Below, in pieces: positions 1 through 12,200 of a DNA stretch of 64,000 nt. Source of the DNA: Mytilus californianus (Eukaryota > Mollusca > Bivalvia > Mytilida > Mytilidae). The stretch spans positions 110,171,640 through 110,235,639 of the forward strand of contig NW_026262712.1 in the NCBI RefSeq assembly GCF_021869535.1, given 5' to 3'. The notes under the pieces are model-generated. The model saw only the letters and a program-made list of their open reading frames with translations, made no database searches and was not told where the DNA came from. Within the stretch, counting starts at the first letter, position 1. Every line of letters begins with the position of its first letter. The translations under genes were made by a program, and so were the position numbers.

Positions 1-129
1 AATACTCGACGAGCAGTACGGATTCAATGTAGCCTCCAATTAAACACTAATTTAGGTTGGTTTTGTTTCTTTTCACAAGTTCAAATGATTAAATTTGTTT
101 CTAATTCCACTATGAAATACTGTTTCCAG

Positions 130-249
130 CATCTTGTGGCACATCTGCTTCACTTTCTTGTCTGCATGGAGGATTCGTTGATAAAACCTGTACATGTAAA
201 TGTCCTGACGTATTATCAGGAGAGTTTTGTGAGCAGCCAACTAACACCG
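130..249 (+). CDS. Exon 1: EGF-like module
   Basis: The acceptor TTTCCAG precedes base 130 and the donor GTAAGT follows base 249. The 120-base exon is phase 1 at both ends. It encodes a short EGF-like unit with the pattern C..HGGF...TCTCKCP....GEFCE, where the C-x-C-x-C-P and final G-x-F-C-E are diagnostic. The spacing is the one seen in EGF units that follow astacin catalytic domains and precede CUB domains, but the upstream exon is not visible. The last base (G) joins exon 2 to make Asp. Confidence 0.85.
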
Positions 250-3200
250 GTAAGTACACAATCTGTATTTGGTAATGATTATGTAATAAAGAAAACCTGG
301 TATCTAGTATGTTATAATGAATTCAAAAATGCAGTAGAAAACTGACGGTAAAAGTTTATAACAGGTATAAACAAACACAAAAGAAAATGACAATCGTGTT
401 TCAGAGTCAATAGCTTAAGGTTGCAAGTTGAAATAGGGTAATGATCAATATAAGTTATGAAATTGAGCAACCAATTAAAAACCTGTGTGACCTAAATTTA
501 TGAAATACATTAATTTGATAAATCCATATGTATTAATTCCAGATTCATGTGGAGGTACCATAGACCTAGCAGCTGGTGAGACAAAAATCCTGACATCACC
601 AAGCTACCCAAATAATTATGGTCTTGGTTTAAAATGTACATGGTTAATTAAAGTAAGTATGGATTGTGAACTTTGAAATCAGCTGAACAAGCAGTTTTCT
701 TAAATTTATGATCAACGTAATTACGTTTTAATTGAGCATGTTAAGTTAGGTGGGTCATTTTATTTTGTAGGGAAGAGAAATCCGTCTTCTTGACATGATT
801 AAAACACACTGAGGCTGATGGAAGGAATATTGTAAATAGTAAATTGACAGCCGATTAATGTCGGAAAAATATTTTTTAAATAATGAATTGTTTGTACTTA
901 TCATTTTTTGTCGAGTTTTTTGTGTATGTAAATTTTATTTGTCATTTGTTCTTTGTAATTTTCTTTCTTTTTTCTTTTTTGAAAACATCTACTCCAAATT
1001 CGGGAATTGGAAAGAAAATGACTGCCATGCAAATAGGAAGTTTTGGTTGCTACAAAACAAGGTTCAACCCTTCAACTTTCCTTCAAAATTGCTTTACTAA
1101 GTCAGGACATTGCAAATTGTTGTCGTTAGAATTGTTTGTAGAAATTTCCCAATAACTATCAATGCTATAGTAGTTACAATTGAATCTCTTGTTAATATAC
1201 TTTGAACCTCAGTACATTCGTTAACACTTCTTAACCGAGATTTAATTTGGTTAACATCTTAAATACAGATGTGTAACGTGCTGGTTATGTGTATTGCATT
1301 ATCTAACTCCCTGTTGTGTAGAAACTTATTTATTGAATATAGGATATTCTCTCTCTTTGTATTCAAATATAGGATATTTCAACTACTTATTTTTAAAATA
1401 AAAAGGGAATAATAAATCTTAAGTCGAAGAAAACAAAACCAACACCATCATGGGTATATGAAAAACGAAGAAAAGACCGACAAGAGTCTACAGAACAATA
1501 CACAGAAACCCTAGTATCGAGGAACACGAATTTATTTTTATTTAAAATTTTCGATATCAAGTATTATTGAAACTTAAGTATTTTCGCTTGTCTCGAAACC
1601 TTTGCTTACACTTGAAACACACATACCTTTTCTTTCTATATGTTTAATGTGTATTCTGTGTGACAAAATGTACTCACACTTAGATTTCATTTTAATGATC
1701 TTATAAAAGTTTCCATACAAAATCCTTAAAAAGGAGAACGTGCAACAATATAGTATAATTGGACAAAGATGAATAGATAGGGCGTCAATAAATCAAAGTA
1801 TTTGTTTATTAATGTTCAGTTTTTATTTCTAACTATTTTGGGGGAGGTGGGATCGGTTCTTATCTCTGACATATTAGGTTGAATTTTGACACTTTTTGCT
1901 TCCTACTTTATTCCCGGGATGGTTTATTTTTCAGAACACGAATGGATTTGGTCAAATGAATAACACTCTTTCCTTTAAAATAATTAAAGTAATACTTTCA
2001 ATTCACTTTTTACGCGGTGATGTACCTTTTCAGAGAAGAATATATTTTTCATTACAAATTGGCTTTTTGTAATTTACTATTAGATCATATATATAACATT
2101 GAATATTTAATAACTCACGACCTTCTTTACATGGTTATAATCCTGCCTATGGTCACTTACAGTTTCTGATATCTTTTGAATTTCATTTATTTTGTCATCT
2201 CCGGTTTATTTGATAAATAATAGCATACACTCGGGTGGCTTAAAGGGATAATAATGATGGACGCTAATAAAAACAAGATAAATAAATCTTCATCTGTATT
2301 TAAATGTGATTTGATTTACTTATATCTTATAATCGCTGTATTATATTAGACAATGAATTGAATGTTATAAATAATTTGACAGGGGGTACCAGACAATATT
2401 ATTAGAGCCACTGTTACAGATATGGAAATAAGCAATAACGACAATGCTTGTTATCACTGGATACAGATTCGTTATCATCTACTTGGCAATATGGGACCAC
2501 TGTAAGTCATAAATAACCTAAGCATTCATTTGATCATATTATTGTGTAAATTTGGCATTATATTTTTTTTAAATTGTTATTTTTTCTTTTGCTTTCTTCC
2601 CATTTCGACCAACAGGTTTTTATGAACACCGTTGGTAGATTCCAAGGTCGCTCCTCCTACTCGCGCTATTATCGTAGTCAGCACGCCGATTGTCACGTTT
2701 GTCGTTCAAGAGTTGTAGTCTTTGATTGTTTGTCGTTTCTGTGTGATTACTTAAATAAAACTGCCAAAGAATTATTTTCAAATCTAATATTTAGTTATAA
2801 AATGGAGGTTAAGTTTGAATTTGAATATTTTGATAATTCCTCTTACTTCAATATAGATTCCACTAAATTCCTCTTACTTCAATATAGATTCAAATAAATT
2901 CCTCTTACTTCAATATATATTCCAATAAATTCCTCTTACTTCAATATAGATTCCACTAAATTCCTCTTACTTCAATATATATTCCACTAAATTCCTCTTA
3001 CTTCAATATAGATTCCACTTAATTCCTCTTACTTCAATATAGATTCCACTAAATTCCTCTTACTTCAATATAGATTCCACTAAATTCCTCTTACTTCAAT
3101 ATAGATTCCACTAAATTCCTCTTACTTCAATATAGATTCCGCTTGTAATGCCTACATATTAACCGAAAAGTTTTTGGAATCACAATCGAACTGAAAGTTT

Positions 3201-6200
3201 AAAAGATTTTTTATTACTCATTTTATCAATACTCATACATTAACTTTCTAATCTCTGAAATACTAGAGTACTTTCATATTGTGATAATTTTGAAATCATT
3301 TAGCTTAGTGTAACACTAACTGATGGAATAATTATATTTCTAAATATTTATCACAAATCTATGAATATTTTTTTTTTATCTTGTACACAATATACCCTCA
3401 TTTAACATATGTTTGGCTCCGATATTTGATAGGGATAATCCATCTTTATTTTTTTTTCGGTGTAGCTAGAAATAGAAACAAATAGTGATTCTTTTAGTTT
3501 TCAGTCAGCATAAACTCTTAACATTATCATATTAGACAGTATTTCATGTTATTACTTATTATGTATATTTCGCTATAATGAATGATCTTATTATTCTGTA
3601 GTTCATTTATACATCTTGGTATATAGGAGGGGATGGACAGGGGTAAGGGAACAGGGGAATGAGGGGACTTGAAGCGGGAGTTAGAGGCGGGAACTGGGGA
3701 GAGAGGGGCAGTAAAAATTAGAAAAATGTTTTGAACGATTTTTGCCCTGGCGTAAGGGGAGAGAAGTGAGAGTTGTGGGGCGGAGGTAGGGAAGTAGGAA
3801 TCAGGAACCCGTGTCCAACCGTCATATATTATTGAAGACGATGATTGATAACTTGATAACTTTAATTGTATCCTTCTGTTATTGGAAAATAAACATATTT
3901 AAGCTGATGCCGACGGAGCCATAAAAACGACTAAATCTAATATGGGAATGAACATTCATGAATTTCTATGTACTTTGCACTCCTCAACTCGTTCTTTAAA
4001 CCACACTTTCCTAAACTTTAGTAGAATGTCACGCCTATCCTAATTACATAAATTGATTGATTGTTCCTGACCTAACGTTCATTTTCCAATATTACATGCA
4101 TAATAAGGACGAGAAAAAATAAATTAATAAATAGGTAGATAGATTCTGCAAGGTAGGTGGACAGTATGAAGAACTCGAAAGGTCAAACATAAATTGTTGA
4201 TGTGTACATTGTATTGAAGGAGATGTGGTAGTACGGACAGTGAGAACAATGAGATCTGGGATACTACAGTAGACGAAGAAATGAATACAATGATCATCAT
4301 ATTTGACAGCGATGTAGGAAGTGATCAAGCAGCATCTAGAGGGTTTAGTATGACCCTTCAGTCTATTGGAACAGGTAGGTTAAAACTAAGGAAGTGAAAT
4401 ATCGTTTTCTAACTTTATCATTAAGTTGCGTTGCGAAGACAATTTCAGTTTAAAAAAGGTATTTTCTTATTTTTATCTGTTACAGCCATTTTTCTAAAGT
4501 TAGTCAATTTGTAAAATGACTAAATTTTCAGGCAATTTATAAAATGCCTAACTATGACAGGCATTATATAAAATGACTAAAAATACCTAGTCATTTTGTA
4601 AAATAACGGGAATTTTGAAGCAAAATTCAACAAATTGCCTGTTCCGTTTCAGAAAAAAAGATAATTATCATTGAGATGCATATGACCAAAAACACAATAT
4701 CTCGCATAGAAAATAACTAATGGTTCGGTAAAACTGAGTTTATTCTTCAAAAGCCTGCAGAGAAAGTTTGGATTCTTTTTAGAGAAACTACGTTAAGAAT
4801 GTATATTAGATAGTAATTTTAGGATAGTAGAAGGACAAATTATTTTTACAATATAACAAAGTTTACACACGAATTTAATAAAAAAAATCTTAGATTTAAA
4901 ACAGAAGTGTGTAATATGAAGCAGAGATAAAGAAGCATGTTTTTAGGACGAGAACATATTGATAACAAATCAAAGAGGTAAGTTTTGCAATGGATTAACC
5001 AGGAGAAAGAACAACAATTTTGACAGCCTCTTGAAATCTTAGATAGGGACGGAAACGTTACCTCGAACTTATATAACCTGCACAGGCAACCGAATTCCAC
5101 CTCTTCATATAGCATAGGTTTCGCCATACAAGGCCATGTTTAGCTGTTATGCAAATATATGAGTATCTTCATCTTCACTGTCAAAAGGGAATGGAATTAT
5201 TGTGTCTTTGCAATCTGATGAATTAATGCAACAGTAGTTAACCATTGTTAAATAAAGGTACATCAACAGGATAAACGTCGCCTGCTATGGACGCATCACT
5301 CGACTGCCTCAGCCTGTAGATGCTCTAATAAGCAGAAAGACGTCAGTCATCCTATTCATGCTTATGTGACTTTTAATCTGATGAGAACACATGCAAAAGA
5401 GGATATTCATGTATGTGCATTTTGCGACACTGGTCAAACGTTTAGTGTTTCATTCTAAAACATATTAACAAAGCTGAATGTGTAATGGTCTGGGTTTCAC
5501 CATTTATGCCAAACAATGTATTTGCAAAATAATCAGGACAAATGTGTAACAGATCCTGTCATCCAAACGTTATATGAAATAAAAAAGAATTGTCGAGCTC
5601 GGTGCTTGTTGTAATTTATATGATTCAGTAAAATGTATTTCAAATTATTATAACTCTTAAAGTGCAAGCTTTAAAATTCAGTTATTATCATAGATAAAAC
5701 TGCTCTGTTGTTCGATACTTTCAGTTGCCCTGTTTTTTGTGAATATTTCATAGTATAAAATAACTCCAGGCATTTTGTAAAATCCCTTTCAATTTTTCCA
5801 GGGATTTTGTAAAATGCCTGAATAAATTAGTCAATACATAAAATATCTGAATCTTACAGGCATTTTAGAAAATGCCTAAAGTTCAGGCATTTTACAAAAT
5901 GACTAAATTTAGAAAATGCCTGTAACATTTCTAAATTTAACTGCGTTTTTGCGTTTCAAAACATAGTATGAGTACATCTTATGTAAATCATAAATGTTTT
6001 CAGGTTGTGTTAATTATCCCTGTAAGTATGGCAAATGCGAAAGTCAATTAAACACAGACAGCTACACCTGTACATGCGACCAGGGATTTTCTGGAACCAA
6101 CTGTGATGTATCCTCAGGTATGACATAAAGAAGAAGAGAATACTATATTATTGTTTATCTCTGTTGGGGGTTTATCAAACAGGTTCTTATAATATAAAAA

Positions 6201-9200
6201 GTTTCTTATTCCTTTAATAAGAATAAATCACATGTTTGATAACTCACCACATGACAATTATTTTCACAATTAGTGACTTCTTGTACCAAGAGCACCTCAG
6301 ATGATGGATGAAGAATAAAATAATTAAAAAAAATACAACTAGTACCAGAGAGGTCAAACTTTTGCATTTTTTTTTTTGTTAAATTGAGTACTTATCACAT
6401 ATGACTATGTTTGATATCAATAACACCAATTTTACAACCTTGATATCAGTATGTTACAGTCTAATTAAAATTTCGTTAACCTTCAATTTTACAGTGTATT
6501 CAGCTTTTGGTTGTACGTCAGAGGTTGGTTCAACTTGTATGTTAGTTCAAGAAGAAAATAGTGATATCTTTGATTGGGAAACTCTTTCTGTGAGTATACT
6601 GAATATTATTTTCCTAGAATTTTGCCGTGCACTTAAAAAATCACTGAATTTAAAAAAAAAATGTTTTCCGAAAAGCAATATTCAAAGAGACAGTCAATGT
6701 TCTAACGGATACTTATATGCACCCTAGCTAGTCGACTTGAACTGAAATGAAGCAGAATTTATACAACATTTTCTTAAAGGTGTCCTTGAAAACTGTTTTA
6801 CTATCTATCATAATCCTTAGATGCATTTTATATGTTATTGATGGCCTATCACCCGATAAACCTCTTTCAGTGAATACTTAAATCTCATATATATCTCTTT
6901 GAGCTCGAAGTTAAGATTACTAAAGAGACAAACAGTATGATTTGATTTAAACATTTTCTCAATATCTCTGTTGAAGAAATAAAAACCTAGATCCATGACA
7001 GTTTTCCTTTTGTCAACGTCTCATTCTTGATTAGCATCATACCATCTGTCCAAGCCTACAGCATTCCATTATCTAAATCAAAGCATTTTCTCATTATGTT
7101 AATTTCACAGATAGAGGTATACTCCTAATTCTAATATGACTTGCTTCTTTCTCTTTGTAAACAACACCGTGATAAAATTTCACATGTATTGGAACCTATT
7201 TGCAAACGCTATGCCGATTTTATTGTTTTAAAAATTGCAATTGAAAAAGGACTACAGAACTTTTATTCTTATTCGGATGCATAACAAAAAGAATTAATGC
7301 ACAAAAGCTCGGAGAAATCTACAAAATCAAAATAAAATAAAATTCCGCGAAAGTCCATTAATGCTTTTGGCGCATTTAAGTCATTTCTAAACATGACGTC
7401 ATACAAATGAAAACACTAAAGCTGAAGGTTTTTCCGTTACGTGAACCATCGAAATTCGAATAATATTACATTCAAATGGATTTTTGAGGTAGGTGTTGTT
7501 TTATTTTCTATTTTATTGCATTATTCGCATATTTACTGATTTCAGCAAGTCAACATGGCGGCTCCTTAGTTACGAAATGTCAACTTTGGATTTGACGGTA
7601 GCTTACGAGAAAAAACATGTAAATTAAAAATGGCAAATGTTGGGTTTGAGAATTAAAAGAATTATGCACATTTTTTCTAGCGGTTATTTACGAAATAATT
7701 CATGCAAGCTACAGATTCATTAGAATGTTTTAGCTTTATCTAACAGGGAGTAAAAAAGAACAGCCACACACACGGCATACACACCCTCGCTTCAGTTTTT
7801 TAATGACCGTATTTGTCCTATTAGAATCGAAATAATTCATGGAAGCCATAGATTTGTTGTAAATTTACACATGGCCTGGGCCGTGATATTCGTTAATTTT
7901 ATCCCTCGCTAACGCCCAGGATAAAATTCGAATATCACGGCACAGGCCATGTGTAAATTTCCAACAAATCTATGGCGTCATGAATTATTTCTTAAATCAA
8001 CAACCGCACCAAATGGTTATGAATGAGTTAAAACTATCACTTCACATGTTCAATGATGGCCACCACAATTTTTTTGACCGTTGCGAAGCATAAGCTTCTC
8101 GATTTCATTTATGAAACAAACATGTACGTTGTTGTGAAATGACTGTGCCTATGTTTAGAATTAATATCGATCAATTTCTTTAAAATGTGAAGCATTACTA
8201 AAATGTTTCTTTTTTCGTTGTTGTTAATATACAAATATAAAGAACATAGATGAAAGAAATAAATGAAAGAAAACATCTAAAGTCTAATAATGCAACTTTT
8301 CTCTTTATTAATGAGTAAAAACCCATTTATCTATTTCAATTTTACAGGAACAAGATTTTTAATTTATTTAATTTAATTTGTACGGCAATTACGGTAAATA
8401 AATTTTCTTATTTTAGTACACAAATATTACATATTTATTGAACAAATGTCTCACTTCATTCAGGAAGCGGCACCAAATAGTGATTATACTGGTCCAAAAG
8501 CTGCTAAAGAAGGAAATATATACTTATATACAAAGACTTTTAATAGACGAACAATGGGCGATACGGCTATTATGTATACAAATATGGTTTTACCAAGTGA
8601 GTACAATGTCTCAAAAGACGCATTGCTTCAAGTAAAATTCGTACTTTAATTACATAAACATATTATTGATTCTTAGTTACAGTTTAGCAAAGGCGTTCGA
8701 AAGTTATGCAGTAGCTACACATCTAATCATGGCTAACTTCACCTTTTGTAACAAAATGATACCCTGTTAACGCCAATCTTCTGAGGCAACATGTTCGAAA
8801 GCTTTCTTTTATAGCAACATTGTTTGTAGTAATGTAAAGTTGACCATACGTTAAAGCCATTTCGATTCACAATATTATTAAATTAACGGGCTTTTACTTT
8901 TTGTGCTTATTGTTATATAATATTACCATGTGAAGGGTTCTATTTTAAATTCTGTTTACCTAAAAGCTTAAATACCAGTTTGATATTACAACCAGTTAAT
9001 CATACTACATGTAACAACATCATGCTGCTATAAAGTCATGATGATATGGCAGGTTATTAACCTTCTGTCCTCTTGTTTCGTAATGACATCATATGATACC
9101 ATGTGTCCGAATGCTTTCACAGATTTTGAGATTATTTGTCATCGGATGTAGTTGACCATATTTTTAGATTTTAAATAAATATACGCAATATTTCGCTAGA

Positions 9201-12200
9201 CAAACTAGCTTCATCAGACGTGTGCATCTATCCAGGTGAAATCGGATACATGACCACAAATATTGTTGTAGCTTAAGGATGTATTCTTCTGACGTTTCAG
9301 TCTCGTTGAAATCTCGTTCTGGAATAATTTCCAAAACATGGGATACAAGTGGAAAATATCAATGAATTAAAAAAATGTTATAATCAAACTTAACTCTGTG
9401 AAAACATTGCGTATTTACAATGAATAGTTTTTGAGTAATCAATTTTCAAATTTTATTACCAATCAAGTCAGTCTTTTTAGCCAAAACATTTTGAGAAAAT
9501 GGATGAGGGATACAAGAAATTATTTTACCAGAAACATGTACATCCCATATCACTTTTTTCTTTTCAAATTTCTTAGATATGTATTTTTCATTTACAACAA
9601 AGAAGTTGAAATAATATGCATTTTGTTCTTTAAACAGAGAAAAATCACAAATTTACAAAATTGATAGCATGGTAAATTTGACATAAAAAAGCATCAAAAT
9701 ATGATAAAACTTTCTTATATTAACACCTACCTATAGTTTTTTTTTAAGTTAAATTCATTCAGATTGGTCCACTTCATCTTTATTGAAAGTATGGAAAAAA
9801 GTTTAATTGTGGAACTGTGATTTTTTCACAAAAATAGCCCCAAAATAGGTAAAAATTAATGAAAAATGGGAAAATCATCATCAATGGGTACTTTTAAAGG
9901 GCCGTAGCAAAAAAAGAAGTGCACCACCATATGATTTTTTCTTCACCAATGATTTTTTACAGTCATAGAAACCCAAAAATCAGGTTAAGAAAAAAAGTTT
10001 AATTCTAGAAATTTTTGGATCCTCAGAGGTGTACATCCTTAAACTACACTCAGTTGGAATAAAAAGTTTAACATATTTATTGATGTTGTATAAATTGTAC
10101 GAATTTCAAGATCACCCCTTGTCTTTTGCGTAAGCAATTTTTTTAAATTCAGGGGTCAAACAGTGGTTCTTATCATACTTGATCTCCTTTTTAAACACAA
10201 TAAAAACTATATATATATATAATTCATTTCAAATTTAGCCCAACAATGTTAGATCTTCAAATTTGCGTTAGCAAATTTTTGTTCTTCCCTCAGCGGTATT
10301 CGAACCCTTGCTTCTGTGACACCGTGGCAACACCGCCTGCACCGTGTCCAGCGCCCTAGACCACTCGACATATTCTTCTTCCTCTTGGCTTTATCTATCT
10401 ACTTGCCACTTTACATCATATACTGTGTTACAACCCTAGATAAAGCCGACGAGGAAAGGCATTACATCGACCATCGAAAGCTATATTTATATACACGGTG
10501 CAGGCGGTGTTTATCCTGTCCAGTACTACAGACAAAATTTCACATTACATTTCATTGCATATAACATAATAATCATCACTGGAAGTTAACCAATCAAATG
10601 TTCACGCCTTTTTTTTCTGTTTACGAGCTTTAGTAACCATGTAACCTCAAGTTTCCAAAATATTTTATAGATACATCAAATAAAAAAGAATGGTGCTTTG
10701 AAACACCCAAGATATGTTTATGACTGAGAAATTTTTTACTGCAATGAAATGTAGGATTAATTTCCTACAACTGTCAAACTCAAGGGAAATTTGTTTGCGA
10801 CCCTTTTTCGTACGAAACCGGATGTGACGTACTATGATTTGGTGGTAATACACCTAAATAAATGACCATTTTGCTTTAATCTAGAAACTTTAGTGCAGAA
10901 ATGCCAATTGTGAAGTCACTTTGACGTCACAAACATGTCGAAATGTACACATTTCACTTAAAATGGCCATTCCACGCATAGTGTTGGTCAAAATATATAT
11001 GACCTTTACCCCAAAAGAAATAGTACATACATTAACATTTTTGAAAAAATACATTTTGTTTCATAATATCCTGTTAGGTAATACTCTTGCTTATATCTTA
11101 ACTATTGAAAATAAGATCCCAAAATGAGGTTCTGAAAGCAGTTTTTGATGATTTGCACTAAATGTAAGAAGTTTGAATATTCGATGTCCATGTTGTTCTG
11201 TTTAAACTCGCGTCTTAAGGTCGTGCCCTTTGTGACAATTTTGTTTAAGTTAATCGACTGCATTGTTTACTTATTCCGTAATTGTGATCCCAATTCATCT
11301 TCTTTTCCATTCTTTCAAATTTTCAATTAATAATGATATCAATGCATCGCTCTCTTTTTTCTTTGATATTACTTGCAACAAAAAACCTAAATTGCCTAGT
11401 AACATGATGTAAACCTGAAGATATTGTGGTAATCAATATGTAAGACAAAAAGGACAGGAAGTGTGAAGCCACAAACACGTCTATGTTTTATCTGAGAACT
11501 AAGAAATTCAAAGTTTGATTTACCAGCTTTTCTACAACATTGGCCTGATAATAATTTTATGAAATTCCAGTCTCTCGAAACTGTCCGGTAACAACCAGGA
11601 CAATTTCACAATCAATAAGAACATAACCCTAAAATTTGCAATCTGTTTTGGATTAAACGTCTTCAGACAGCATAGCGTCTTGGTCTAAATGACAATATCA
11701 TCAGGACAAAGGAACAAATCTAAGAACATCAAGTTAATTTTACACTTAAGAATACAAATATGTCTTATCTCTATTAAAGATTAATGATAAACATCAATTA
11801 TTATGTAAACTAGATAAAATACTCGTTAGTAAATAACATGATGTAACATCGATTTTTTTGTCCACTCTATGAGTGTAGGCGTATCATTACAGCATTTTTC
11901 CACCATAAGGTGTTTCCTCCTATTGAGGAATAGACCTGCAGGTAATGAAAAGACATTTTCCTGAAATAAAATACTAAAACAGAGGTACTGATTGTATGAC
12001 CATAACTAGTACATGAATTGACTCCACCGTCCAAATTTAAAGCTCCATCTTTGAATAACATAGAACAACCTTCTGTTTCGTTTAAAAATAAAAATATATA
12101 ATAATTGTCACATTACACATCAGTTACATTAGACATCTATGTAGAAATTCTCTATCAGCATGATACTGTAAAACGTCTAATTTTACATATGGCCCCTATG

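Larger units (their letters stand above)
2502..4219 (+). other. Intron 3, with minisatellite and G-rich tract
   Basis: It contains the 31-bp tandem repeat at 2836-3140 and a G-rich tract at about 3627-3806. The remainder is AT-rich with nothing recognised. Confidence 0.7.
4375..6003 (+). other. Intron 4, possible decayed transposon
   Basis: Between the palindromic clusters (4618-5765) no intact frame is present. Around 5310-5360 one forward frame reads CRCSNKQKDVSHPIH. It faintly resembles the Cys-rich tail of integrase-like KRBA2-type transposon proteins, but this is too short to assign. The 93-codon reverse frame at 4846-5127 has no recognisable features. Confidence 0.4.

Noticed and set aside
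1-129. Upstream coding exon at the window start
   Set aside because: No donor site or domain motif could be recognised, and the open frame there is not supported by the phase of exon 1.
2836-3140. CRISPR-like regular repeats
   Set aside because: The units are directly adjacent without unique spacers and the host is eukaryotic, so this is a minisatellite. The same holds for 33491-33886.
4846-5127. 93-residue reverse frame in intron 4
   Set aside because: Low-complexity hydrophobic reading with no motifs, inside a presumed decayed element.
10281-10370. tRNA gene on the minus strand
   Set aside because: A and B boxes are present, but the spacing and arms do not give a clean cloverleaf, and a SINE body and (TA)n tail follow.
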